From a bacterium (GTDB lineage Bacteria; Desulfobacterota; DSWW01): a stretch of DNA of 13,976 nt. A program made the position numbers and the translations under genes. Shown here one piece after another: positions 1 to 6,784 of the stretch (position 1 is its first letter; each line of letters opens with the position of its first letter). The notes below the pieces were generated by a model. It was given only the letters and a program-made list of their open reading frames with translations. It made no database searches and was not told where the DNA came from. The stretch lies in NCBI GenBank assembly GCA_030609865.1, contig JAUWSZ010000013.1:1-13976 (forward strand), written 5' to 3'.

Positions 1-436
1 GCTTGGCCTGCAAAGCGGCTGCGGAAAGGAAGTCCATTCCGAGCTGGCGCATCCAGATCGGATCAAAGGCAGCGTTTTCGATCAGGGACTTCTCGGCCTG
101 GCTTTCCTTCATATGGGCGACGACGAGGACGATCTCGTGATGGCCCGAAAGGACCTGTGCCATGCCGCAATAGACCGCGTTCAGCCCGTCTTCCGCCACC
201 TTGTCTTCGTGCCCCAGGTGTGCACCCACGAAGGGCTGAATGTTCATGTTCGAGATCGTTCTGCCGTCCCAGAAGTCCTGCGAGCAGGACACGGCGGAGT
301 CCACGTCGGACAGCGTCAACCCCGTCTCCTCGAGAACCTGTTTGATCGCCTCATAGGCCAGTTCGCCTTCGTATGCATCTGACCTGTCCGGACTGTACTT
401 GGTCTGAGCCGCGGCACAAATGCCTACTCGTTCCAT
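1..436 (-). CDS. Thiolase-superfamily protein (SCP-x/Ltp-like), N-terminal part, runs off the left edge
   Basis: The minus-strand frame is open from the ATG at 436-434 to the window edge (145 codons visible). The start follows a strong Shine-Dalgarno, AAGGAGGT (complement of 445-452), with 8 bases of spacing. The fold is recognisable: an MERVGICAAAQTK first strand, a DAYEGELAYEAIKQVLEETGL helix, and residues 86-112 matching the helix and strand that follow the nucleophile loop of thiolases. By eye, Ala81 (KVAEDGLNA) falls where classical thiolases carry the acyl-accepting Cys. Family knowledge: Cys-less thiolase-like proteins include steroid side-chain aldolases of the Ltp2 type, which work with a DUF35 partner; such a partner would lie outside this window. 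Likely role is C-C bond cleavage or formation on an acyl-CoA in the cytoplasm. The gene is transcribed divergently from the adjacent regulator. The family call is fairly secure; the reaction is not. Confidence 0.8.
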   Translation of the reverse strand, partial: MERVGICAAAQTKYSPDRSDAYEGELAYEAIKQVLEETGLTLSDVDSAVSCSQDFWDGRTISNMNIQPFVGAHLGHEDKVAEDGLNAVYCGMAQVLSGHHEIVLVVAHMKESQAEKSLIENAAFDPIWMRQLGMDFLSAAALQAK

Positions 437-499
437 AATAGAAGACCTCCTTAGAGGCTGTAGAGATACGGCCATCCGATCCGGTTGGAGGGCCGTTTG

Positions 500-513
500 G
501 GACTGTATAGTCC
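500..513. promoter_or_regulatory. Inverted repeat in the thiolase leader, possible operator
   Basis: GGACT-GTAT-AGTCC is a perfect 5-bp-arm inverted repeat lying about 20-30 bases downstream of the predicted minus-strand transcription start. A looser symmetric site, CGGA...TCCG, lies at 521-536, covering the predicted start. TetR-type regulators often bind such sites, and one is encoded divergently next door. Binding is inferred. Confidence 0.3.
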
Positions 514-537
514 TTACCGTCGGACTGCACGTTCCGA

Positions 538-566
538 GTCATATCGAAGCCCCTTCGTTTTGTCAA
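538..566 (-). promoter_or_regulatory. Predicted sigma70-type promoter of the thiolase-like gene
   Basis: Read on the minus strand there is TTGACA (complement of 561-566), a 17-base spacer and TATGAC (complement of 538-543). The predicted start near 531 gives a leader of about 95 nt before the ATG at 436. The spacer contains a perfect inverted repeat, CGAAG-CCC-CTTCG (545-557), a possible operator. Confidence 0.55.
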
Positions 567-613
567 GGGAAAAATGTAATGTCCAGAGAAAATGAACAAT
601 AATGACTAAGTAC

Positions 614-643
614 TTGACTCCCGGAGGGACAGGAGGGTATACC
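614..643 (+). promoter_or_regulatory. Weak candidate promoter of the MerR-TetR regulator
   Basis: TTGACT (614-619), an 18-base spacer and TATACC (638-643) precede the regulator. The -10 lies in the palindrome GGTATACC (636-643). The spacer begins with a short inverted repeat, TCCC-GGA-GGGA (619-629). MerR-type regulators bind between the -35 and -10 elements, so autoregulation is possible, but the -10 is poor. Confidence 0.3.
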
Positions 644-723
644 TGACCCTGCGAAACAGATAGTTGCGAATAAGCTTAATTAGATACCATGTAAGTATGG
701 ACATTCCGCAAGAGCAGAGGAAG

Positions 724-1569
724 ATGAAAATATCCGAATTGTCTGCACGTTCCGGGGTCCCTGTTTCGACGATCAAGTTCTACATCCGGAAGGAATTGCT
801 TCCCAAGCCGACGAAGACAGCAGGAACCCAGGGGTTCTACACGGCGAAGCATCTCGACAGGCTCAAGTTGATTCAGAAGATTCAAAAAGAAGGCAACATG
901 TCCCTCCACAAGATCCGGGAAATCACGGGGATGATCGATGCTTCGGAAGAAAGGGAAAAGAGGGAAAACAAACAGGGGGCATCCAGGCAGAAGGCCGAGA
1001 TCATCCAGGCGGCTACCTCTCTTTTTCGGGGAAAGGGATACGAGGCAGTAACGATCGCGGATATCGTCGATGCGGCCCGGATCGGCCGGAGTACGTTCTA
1101 CAAGAACTTCGAGAACAAGAAGGATCTGTTCATCGAATGCATTCGAGAGATCATACACAGCGAAGGGATACCGGAAGACGTGCTGGATGTACCCGAGACA
1201 GACGGGTTCACGTTGTTCGACAGGAGCGCTGAAGCCTACTTCAGGGAAAGCCCCGTGTGGGGCGATATGATCAAGATGCTTCGGGCAGCCGCAATCAATG
1301 ATCCGGCCGAGTTCGAGGAAACACTCGAAGAGGCACTGCCAGTGAAGGTCGAGGTATTCCAAAAGCGAATCCGGACGAGCGTGCACCAGGGGTTCATGCG
1401 TGAGGTGAACCCCACGCTGCTGGCGATCATGCTCCTGGGAATTCAAGACTACTGCTCGGAGTACATCTCGAAAGGTCAATTCGATGAGAGTCCGGAGCGG
1501 ATATTCGAAGGCGTCAAGGATATACTCCTCCATGGTATACGCAAACGAGGCTCAGGAGAACGGATGTAA
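724..1569 (+). CDS. MerR-TetR fusion transcriptional regulator
   Basis: Two DNA-binding modules lie in one 281-residue protein. Residues 1-70 form a MerR-type winged helix-turn-helix (MKISELSARSGVPVSTIKFY, then the wing around QGFYTA and a second HTH to about 70). After a charged linker (72-87) comes a full TetR_N domain at 88-136, with the signature TIADIVDAARIGRSTFYKNF, followed by an all-helical ligand-binding and dimerisation region (137-281). The MerR coiled-coil dimerisation helix is absent and replaced by the TetR module. The start at 724 is chosen because MKISEL is a typical MerR N terminus and AGAGG lies just upstream (716-720). In-frame starts at 697 (ATG) and 664 (TTG) have no ribosome binding site. 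It lies divergent to the thiolase-like gene and upstream of the SDR, so it probably controls this catabolic cluster in response to an acyl-CoA or the substrate. The ligand is unknown. Confidence 0.88.
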   Translation: MKISELSARSGVPVSTIKFYIRKELLPKPTKTAGTQGFYTAKHLDRLKLIQKIQKEGNMSLHKIREITGMIDASEEREKRENKQGASRQKAEIIQAATSLFRGKGYEAVTIADIVDAARIGRSTFYKNFENKKDLFIECIREIIHSEGIPEDVLDVPETDGFTLFDRSAEAYFRESPVWGDMIKMLRAAAINDPAEFEETLEEALPVKVEVFQKRIRTSVHQGFMREVNPTLLAIMLLGIQDYCSEYISKGQFDESPERIFEGVKDILLHGIRKRGSGERM

Positions 1570-1625
1570 CGATATGCGGAGATTGGGAAGAAACGGAGTA
1601 ACAAATTCGAATCAAAAAGACGGAT

Positions 1626-1651
1626 ATTGCGAGGAGCGGAGCGACGCGGCA
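1626..1651. repeat. ATTGCGAG-type dispersed repeat, first copy
   Basis: The segment reads ATTGCGAGGAGCGGAGCG followed by ACGCGGCAT. It resembles a short interspersed repeat that I recall from many proteobacterial intergenic regions (ATTGCGAG, then AGCGA, then GCAAT). A related copy in opposite orientation sits at 1811-1837, so the two face each other about 160 bases apart. Confidence 0.5.
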
Positions 1652-1656
1652 TCACA

Positions 1657-1684
1657 GGGGTCAGGGATCAGGGGTCGGGGGTCA
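1657..1684. repeat. Four tandem 7-bp units, GGGGTCA type
   Basis: Four consecutive heptamers are readable: GGGGTCA, GGGATCA, GGGGTCG, GGGGTCA. The same unit recurs at 6468-6481 in the other repeat-rich gap. Confidence 0.65.
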
Positions 1685-1730
1685 GGAAGAACAAGGGCGA
1701 ACGGCAAAAGGGGAAAGGCTAACAGCAGCC

Positions 1731-1757
1731 GTCATCCCCGCGAACGCGGGGATCCAG
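1731..1757. repeat. Palindromic GTCATCCCCGCG element (REP-like)
   Basis: Arms ATCCCCGCG (1734-1742) and CGCGGGGAT (1745-1753) pair perfectly around an AA loop, flanked by GTC and CCAG. This is the layout of widely dispersed intergenic palindromes in proteobacteria. A degenerate relative begins at 6421. Confidence 0.6.
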
Positions 1758-1810
1758 GAGGGGAGTGGGGAGGGGAAGCGACCCTATCCACAGAGGCCCC
1801 ATAGAGCTGG

Positions 1811-1837
1811 GAGATTGCTTCGCTGACGCTCGCAATG
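1811..1837. repeat. ATTGCGAG-type dispersed repeat, inverted copy
   Basis: The sequence runs GAGATTGCTTCGCTGACG then CTCGCAATG. Its reverse complement begins CATTGCGAG and ends AGCAATCTC, matching the ends of the element family seen at 1626 in the opposite direction. Outer arms ATTGC and GCAAT pair. Confidence 0.5.
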
Positions 1838-1937
1838 TCCGCAACTGTAAAGCCCTGCCAACGTGCTGCAATGACAGGACGAGCGTGACTCTGCAGAGAG
1901 CTGTTTACGAAAAGGGACTAGAAGGGGGAAAAATATC

Positions 1938-2705
1938 ATGGGCATGGCTGCCATCACCGGATCGGCTTCAGGCATCGGGGAAGCGACCCGGAAGCGTCTC
2001 GAGGCCGAAGGCGACACCGTCATCGGTATAGACATCCGGGATGCGGAAGTCATAGCCGATCTTTCCACCGAAGAGGGGAGGCAAACAGCGGTAAGGGCGG
2101 TTCTCGAGAAGTGTGAGGGTCGCCTTGATCGACTGGTCGTATCTGCAGGGCTCGGCGCACATATCCGGCCTCCCTCTCTCATCGCGTCGGTCAACTATTT
2201 CGGCGCCGTCGAGGTGTTGGACGGGCTTTTCGCGGCCATGCAGACAGGCACCGCCCCTGCCGCTGTTGTCGTCTGTTCGAACTCCGCCCAAATGATGCCC
2301 ATGGACGATCTCCCTTACGTCCTCGCGCTGCTCGAGCACAACGAGAAGGAGGCCTGCCGCATCATCGACGAGGCGGACGACCCTCCCTTGGCGTACCTGG
2401 GATCGAAAAACGCGCTTGGCAAGGCGGTGCGCCGGAGGGCTGTCCAGTGGGCCGAGGCGGGCGTCCGTATCAACGCAGTGGCTCCGGGGCCCGTGATGAC
2501 TCCCCTGCTCCAAGGGGACATGGACGACCCTCTCACAGGGGAGGCGGTTCGTGGGCTAAGGGTTCCTCTTGGTCGCATGGGCGAACCTCACGAGATCGCG
2601 GAATTGGTCGCGTTCCTTCTGGGCCCCCTGGCGTCCTGGATCCACGGCAGCATCTACTTCATCGACGGCGGAATCGATGCAGAGATACGGCCGGACCGGT
2701 ATTGA
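1938..2705 (+). CDS. Short-chain dehydrogenase/reductase resembling 3-alpha-hydroxysteroid dehydrogenase/carbonyl reductase
   Basis: This 255-residue classical SDR would oxidise an alcohol or reduce a ketone with NAD(H) in the cytoplasm. The cofactor motif TGSASGIG is at 7-14. Asp32 at the end of the second strand points to NAD(H) preference. Asn86, Ser114 or Ser116, and Y153-LGS-K157 form the catalytic set, and DGGIDA (residues 243-248) is near the C terminus. The stretch GIDIRDAEVIADLST (30-44) and the IDGGIDA...RP ending match, as I recall it, the Comamonas testosteroni HsdA sequence, in which Ser114, Tyr155 and Lys159 are catalytic. The ATG at 1938 has AAGGGGG at 1922-1928 with 9 bases of spacing; the in-frame ATG at 1944 is less well placed. 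A steroid or other alicyclic alcohol is a plausible substrate, but SDR specificity cannot be read from motifs. Confidence 0.88.
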   Translation: MGMAAITGSASGIGEATRKRLEAEGDTVIGIDIRDAEVIADLSTEEGRQTAVRAVLEKCEGRLDRLVVSAGLGAHIRPPSLIASVNYFGAVEVLDGLFAAMQTGTAPAAVVVCSNSAQMMPMDDLPYVLALLEHNEKEACRIIDEADDPPLAYLGSKNALGKAVRRRAVQWAEAGVRINAVAPGPVMTPLLQGDMDDPLTGEAVRGLRVPLGRMGEPHEIAELVAFLLGPLASWIHGSIYFIDGGIDAEIRPDRY

Positions 2706-2732
2706 GGTGCCGGCCGAATCCTTTTACGAACT

Positions 2733-2752
2733 ATTTACAATCAATTTACAAT
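2733..2752. repeat. Two direct ATTTACAAT repeats one helical turn apart
   Basis: ATTTACAAT occurs at 2733-2741 and again at 2744-2752, with 11-base periodicity. A third partial copy, ATTTACAG (2830-2837), overlies the expected start of the promoter at 2799-2828. Phased direct repeats around a promoter suggest activator or repressor sites. Confidence 0.4.
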
Positions 2753-2798
2753 TTGATGCTGTTAAGAAGTGTTTTAGCCGTTCAGAAGGCCTTTTTTG

Positions 2799-2828
2799 TT
2801 GACACTGAACGAGGCGTTTTTCTATACT
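2799..2828 (+). promoter_or_regulatory. Strong predicted sigma70-type promoter of the FAD oxidoreductase pair
   Basis: A perfect TTGACA (2799-2804), an 18-base spacer and TATACT (2823-2828) lie about 70 bases upstream of the first FAD enzyme. The start is expected near 2835. The spacer holds the short inverted repeat AACG-AGG-CGTT (2808-2818). The two downstream genes are probably co-transcribed from here. Confidence 0.65.
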
Positions 2829-2898
2829 CATTTACAGTAGTGGTGAGAAACGAAAAAACAGCTTTCATATGCAAGAGAGTTTTGAGTCTGGAGGAACC

Positions 2899-4620
2899 AT
2901 GGCTGACAAGACATTTGATGCGGTCATCATCGGGGGGGGGAACAAAGGATTGTTACTCGCCCTGTATTTGATCAAGTACGGCGGCATGAGCGTAGGAATC
3001 TTCGAGAGAAGGCACGAGATCGGCGGTTGCCTGGCCACGGAGGAACTTTCGGCCCCAGGCTTTCGGGGGAACACGCACGCGAACATCATCCTGCCGTGGT
3101 ACTACGTACCCGTTCTCCGCGACTTTCCTTCCTTCTGGGAATACGGTGCGCAATGGGATCAGCATCTCTGCAGCGACGGTTTCGTGTTTAAGGACAAGGA
3201 GAACTGCCTGGCCATCTACAGTGATAAGCATGATCCGACGCAGGAACGGACGTGCAAGGAGATTGCCCGGTTTTCTGAGAAAGACGCGGAAACCTGGCGG
3301 AGGATATGCGATCTCGAGCAAAGCGATGAGTATCAGAGAGTCCAGATGGATATGGTCTTCAACCCGGCAGAGCTCAGGATGACGCCGGAGATCATGACGC
3401 GACAGGCGGAGGTGTATCCGAAGCTCCTGGAATCAGGGATGGAGCCGGATGGACTCATCCTAGCGGCGAGTGCCATACGGGTGGCCAGGGAGTGGTTCGA
3501 GAGCCCTGAGCTCCAGTCCTGTATTCTGCGGTTTGCCGTTTCATCGGTCGTCGATATTACGGAGCCGAGCCAGGGTGGGATGATCGTGGGGATGGCCACC
3601 ACGCTGCCTACGATAGGGTTCAACCGGGGCGGTACGCACCATGTGGCGCACGCGGCCCATCAACTCCTGACGCAGCTGGGATGCGAGTTCTTCATCAACC
3701 AGGAAGTCGAGAAGGTGGTCATAGAAAACGGCTCCGCCACAGGGGTTCGACTCAAAGGTGGTAGTGAAGTCGGCGCGAGGAAGCTTGTGGTGAGTGCCGG
3801 ACTCAGTCCTGAACAGCTGGTGTTCGATATGATCGGCAGGGAGCATGTGGATGAGAAGACGGCAAAACGCGTAGCGCTTCTGGAGAGCACGTTCGGTTGC
3901 CTGATGTGGTACAGCTTTGCCGTACATGAGGCGCCCAAGTACAAGGCGGAGGCCTTCAACGCGGACATTCATCAATGTCAGTGGCTCGGTTTGCAGGCTG
4001 ACCCGGATCCGATTCACATCGCCAGGGAGTGCCAGTATGCGAAGATGCTGAAGTGGCCCCCCTTGGAGGACTATGCCCCCACCGTTGGCTGCCACAGCCT
4101 GGTAGACCCGAGCTTTGCCCCGCCGGGCAAGCATGTCGTCCAGAATGAACAGCTTGGTCCGCCTGCGGCCGCCCATACCGAGAAGGAGTGGCTGGAGATA
4201 AAGAAGCGGTATGCGGATGAGCTGGTGACCATCTGGGAGGACTATGCCCCAAACATGACGTGGGACAACATCATCGGTGTGGATACGAACAGCCCGTACG
4301 ATCACGTCCGTATGCGAAACCTGGCGCCGAACGGGACCATGGCAGGGATCGACCGTTCCCCGTTCCAGACGTTTGAGAACAGGCCGACGCCTGAACTGGT
4401 GAACCACAGGACGCCGATCAAGAACCTTTACGCCACGGGTGGGTGCTGGCACGTCGGGTCGAACGCCGGGTCGAGCGAGTCGTACAACTGCTACAAGATC
4501 ATCGCTTCAGACATGGGGCTTGAGAAGCCGTGGGAGGAGGCGGGGAAGGAGGAGCCGGATTCCCTGATCGAGCAGTTGTGGGCGGTAAGGAATCGCGTCC
4601 GGGAATCGGCCAAATCGTAG
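2899..4620 (+). CDS. FAD-dependent oxidoreductase, CrtI/PYROXD2-like (first of a tandem pair)
   Basis: This 573-residue flavoprotein has an N-terminal Rossmann dinucleotide-binding motif (DAVIIGGGNKG at 7-17, then the acidic FERRHEIGGCLATEE ending of the second strand, which binds ADP-ribose). A typical C-terminal FAD motif, NLYATGGCWHVGSNAGSSE, follows near residue 510. Layout and length match the phytoene-desaturase-like family (COG1233), whose members desaturate, saturate or isomerise hydrophobic substrates. The ATG at 2899 is preferred over 2869 because GGAGG lies just ahead (2890-2894). A run of nine G (2932-2940) encodes Gly12-Gly14. The second family member follows after 31 bases, suggesting two related redox steps or a two-subunit enzyme. 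The substrate cannot be deduced. Confidence 0.87.
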   Translation: MADKTFDAVIIGGGNKGLLLALYLIKYGGMSVGIFERRHEIGGCLATEELSAPGFRGNTHANIILPWYYVPVLRDFPSFWEYGAQWDQHLCSDGFVFKDKENCLAIYSDKHDPTQERTCKEIARFSEKDAETWRRICDLEQSDEYQRVQMDMVFNPAELRMTPEIMTRQAEVYPKLLESGMEPDGLILAASAIRVAREWFESPELQSCILRFAVSSVVDITEPSQGGMIVGMATTLPTIGFNRGGTHHVAHAAHQLLTQLGCEFFINQEVEKVVIENGSATGVRLKGGSEVGARKLVVSAGLSPEQLVFDMIGREHVDEKTAKRVALLESTFGCLMWYSFAVHEAPKYKAEAFNADIHQCQWLGLQADPDPIHIARECQYAKMLKWPPLEDYAPTVGCHSLVDPSFAPPGKHVVQNEQLGPPAAAHTEKEWLEIKKRYADELVTIWEDYAPNMTWDNIIGVDTNSPYDHVRMRNLAPNGTMAGIDRSPFQTFENRPTPELVNHRTPIKNLYATGGCWHVGSNAGSSESYNCYKIIASDMGLEKPWEEAGKEEPDSLIEQLWAVRNRVRESAKS

Positions 4621-4651
4621 GTCTCCTAAGGGCCCTAAGGGAGGGGGATCC
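4621..4651 (+). promoter_or_regulatory. Short spacer with a strong ribosome binding site
   Basis: Between the two FAD genes lies a direct repeat, CCTAAGGG-CCCTAAGGG, followed by GGGAGGGGG 5 bases before the next ATG. The tight spacing supports co-transcription. Confidence 0.5.
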
Positions 4652-6385
4652 ATGAGCAAGGATGAACGATACGATGTCGTCATTATCGGAGGGGGCCCCA
4701 ACGGGATGACGACCGCAGCCTACCTGGCGAAGTCCGGTCTGAGTGTATGCGTTCTGGAAGAGCGAACCGAGTGTGGGGGAGCGTGCGAGACCCAGGAACC
4801 GATTCCCGGCGTGAGGATCTTCCCGCATGCGATGCTGATGTATGCCTCGCCCGCGCCCGGGTTTGAACAACTGGAACTGTACAAGTATGGCTTTCGAATG
4901 TCGTGGGACCCTATCGATATGGCCGGCAAGGCCAACACCGCCCTGACATGCACGGACGGGTGGCGGCAACCGACAGACAAGGACTATGAGGGGTGGGGCA
5001 AGTTGGGTGGATTGTTCGGCATGCCGCCCTTCACCAGGGAACTGATGCGTGCCGCGTTCTGGTGCCCACCGCACCCCCCTGAGGTGGAAGTGACGGACGA
5101 CAATGTTCCGTACATGCAGGTGTACAAGAAATACCAGCCGGACATCTGGACGTCTGAGTTGCGCCGGATGACGATGTTCGACCTGATGGATGAGCACTGC
5201 GAGACAGAGTGGTTCAAGACATGCATGGCCTTTGCGGCGTGGGCTTCAGGGGCAGCAGGCCACTGGGAAGGCGTGGCCGTCCCCGCAGTCCTCTGTGTCC
5301 AACTCCTCACGCTTCCCGGCACGGGCGGAATCAGCCTTCCTCGCGGCGGTCTGCACGGGTATTTCCACGCCATCCATCGGTGCGCGGTGGACCACGGGAC
5401 AGTGGTCCGCACCTGCTGCCCGGTCGATGAGATTCTCGTCGATGACGGGCGGGCCGTGGGCGTACGACTGAGAGAGAACGCTGCCATCGGCGGAAGGAAG
5501 GTCTGGGCGAACAAGGCGGTAATCTCGGGCTGTGATGTTCATCAGACCTTTCTCGAGCTGGTGGGGCCGAAACACCTGGATCCCGGTGTCATCCGGAAGA
5601 TCAAAGACATCAGCCTGAAGAATGGGACGCTTTATGTCTCCACTTTCTTCCTGAAGAAGCCTTATCGCTACAAACCGAAGTTCGCAGAGCTGGGAGCCGG
5701 AGCGCCGGACGGGCGGGGTGTGGGCCCCAACCGGTATCCGACGGCGGGTGTGTACCCGTGTGACCACCGGGATATCTACTATGAGAATGTGGCGGACGTG
5801 GATGGTCGCAAGGCGCAGCCCACGGTGCCTGCGGAACGGGCCATGTGGTTTCAAACGCCGTCACAAGGGTGGGACCCGACCGACTGCCAAGGCCATCATC
5901 CCAAAGGGCATGTGACTTCCGCTTTCGAGATGAACGTCACGCCACCGGACTACCATCTGGAAGGAGAAGATGCGCCCGATAAGTACAAGAAGGAAATGGA
6001 CGCATACATGGTTGAGGCCTTCAGTCAAGTGTTCGATGGTCTGGACGAGGACAACATCATCCACCACTGGAGCGCGACGGGCCGAGAAATCGAGGTGCGA
6101 AATACGGGCTTGATCGGCGGCACCTGGTGCGGGAGCCGCCACGACGAGGATCAGAGCTGGACGAGCAGGCCCATACCCGAACTGGCCCGCTACCGGAGCC
6201 CTATCGAGGGGCTCTACCATGTGCACCAGACCCTGGGCCATCCGGGCGGACTGTGCCTGATGGCGATTCCGTACAACCTGATGCACATCCTAATCGAGGA
6301 TGGAATTGCGAAGCCCGGTGACTGGTGGTACGCATCTCCCTACTACATCCCCCAGGAAGGGAAGATTTCAGCCAACTTGAAGTGA
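4652..6385 (+). CDS. FAD-dependent oxidoreductase, CrtI/PYROXD2-like (second of a tandem pair)
   Basis: This 577-residue protein is of the same family as its upstream neighbour. The FAD-binding motif is DVVIIGGGPNGMTTAAYLAKSG (8-29), followed by VLEERTECGGACET. The middle part has a phytoene-desaturase-like segment, LPRGGLHGYFHAI (near residues 230-240). The C-terminal flavin region is SPIEGLYHVHQTLGHPGG, which differs from the GG-rich end of the first copy. The two are therefore diverged paralogues, not a recent duplication. It begins 31 bases after the first gene with a strong ribosome binding site, so the pair is probably one operon. A hydrophobic, possibly CoA-linked or alicyclic substrate is inferred from the neighbourhood only. 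Confidence 0.87.
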   Translation: MSKDERYDVVIIGGGPNGMTTAAYLAKSGLSVCVLEERTECGGACETQEPIPGVRIFPHAMLMYASPAPGFEQLELYKYGFRMSWDPIDMAGKANTALTCTDGWRQPTDKDYEGWGKLGGLFGMPPFTRELMRAAFWCPPHPPEVEVTDDNVPYMQVYKKYQPDIWTSELRRMTMFDLMDEHCETEWFKTCMAFAAWASGAAGHWEGVAVPAVLCVQLLTLPGTGGISLPRGGLHGYFHAIHRCAVDHGTVVRTCCPVDEILVDDGRAVGVRLRENAAIGGRKVWANKAVISGCDVHQTFLELVGPKHLDPGVIRKIKDISLKNGTLYVSTFFLKKPYRYKPKFAELGAGAPDGRGVGPNRYPTAGVYPCDHRDIYYENVADVDGRKAQPTVPAERAMWFQTPSQGWDPTDCQGHHPKGHVTSAFEMNVTPPDYHLEGEDAPDKYKKEMDAYMVEAFSQVFDGLDEDNIIHHWSATGREIEVRNTGLIGGTWCGSRHDEDQSWTSRPIPELARYRSPIEGLYHVHQTLGHPGGLCLMAIPYNLMHILIEDGIAKPGDWWYASPYYIPQEGKISANLK

Positions 6386-6420
6386 CGACTTCGCAAAAAG
6401 GGAACCCGTTCGCGAAAGCA

Positions 6421-6487
6421 GTCATCCCCGCGCCCGCTTGCGCGCCCGCGCCCGAGCCCGAAGGGGCTGGGTCAGGGGTCAGGCCCC
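6421..6487. repeat. Degenerate dispersed-repeat block
   Basis: It opens with GTCATCCCCGCG, as at 1731, then a C/G-rich CGCCCG-like run. It ends with GGGTCA-GGGGTCA (6469-6481) and GCCCC (6483-6487), which can pair with GGGGC at 6463-6467. The combination of GTCATCCCCGCG and GGGGTCA heptamers is shared with the 1657-1757 region. Confidence 0.5.
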
Positions 6488-6523
6488 ATTGCTTAGTCCC
6501 AAAGAACTGCTACTGAGGTCTTA

Positions 6524-6552
6524 TCTCGTCCTCGTCGTCGTCCTCGTCCTCG
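6524..6552 (+). repeat. Left arm of a perfect 29-bp inverted repeat
   Basis: The arm is built from TCGTCC/TCGTCG triplet-like units starting TCTCGTCCTCGTCG. It is the exact reverse complement of 6785-6813. Both outer ends begin TCTCGTCC reading inward, as in terminal inverted repeats. No target-site duplication is visible in the flanks. Confidence 0.75.
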
Positions 6553-6591
6553 AGCATGTACGGCGCGCCTTCTTCATTCACATGAGTTGAT

Positions 6592-6608
6592 GCCCCACTA
6601 CAAGGGGC
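6592..6608. other. Small hairpin inside the inverted-repeat element
   Basis: GCCCC (6592-6596) and GGGGC (6604-6608) pair around a 7-base loop. There is no T-run, so it is not a convincing terminator. Confidence 0.3.
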
Positions 6609-6784
6609 TCTCCACCGTTCGAGCACGAGCGATAGGGGGACAGTGGCAAGCGCCTGATGCCTAGGGATTCCCGAGTGCTTGCATTACAGATGTGGTGGCC
6701 GTCCCCGATTGTGGAAAAGGGCGGGGTGCGTCAAGGGTTGGACAGGCAAGCCCGTTTCCCCTTACTCCCACGTTGGTTCGAGGA

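Larger units (their letters stand above)
1570..1937. other. Repeat-rich intergenic region, no gene seen
   Basis: This 368-base gap holds no convincing reading frame. It carries four repeat features listed separately: an ATTGCGAG-type element, a four-unit heptamer array, a CCCCGCG palindrome, and an inverted copy of the ATTGCGAG-type element. None is followed by a T-run, so no clear rho-independent terminator for the regulator is visible. No confident promoter for the SDR was found. Confidence 0.6.

Noticed and set aside
664..723. Upstream TTG and ATG starts for the MerR-TetR regulator
   Set aside because: Neither 664 nor 697 has a ribosome binding site, and MerR proteins usually begin with the MKISEL-type sequence found at 724. 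The 697 start remains possible.
676..1533. 285-codon open frame on the minus strand
   Set aside because: It is antisense to the MerR-TetR regulator and has no domain features.
1657..1684. Heptamer array considered as a CRISPR
   Set aside because: Units are 7 bp, directly adjacent and without spacers, and no cas gene is near.
1765..2031. 88-codon plus-strand frame upstream of the SDR
   Set aside because: It runs through a dispersed repeat and into the SDR in a different frame, with no start signal or motif.
3541..4452. 303-codon open frame on the minus strand
   Set aside because: It is antisense to the first FAD oxidoreductase and shows no motif or ribosome binding site.
6592..6608. Hairpin considered as a rho-independent terminator
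   Set aside because: The stem is only 5 bp, and neither side carries a T-run.
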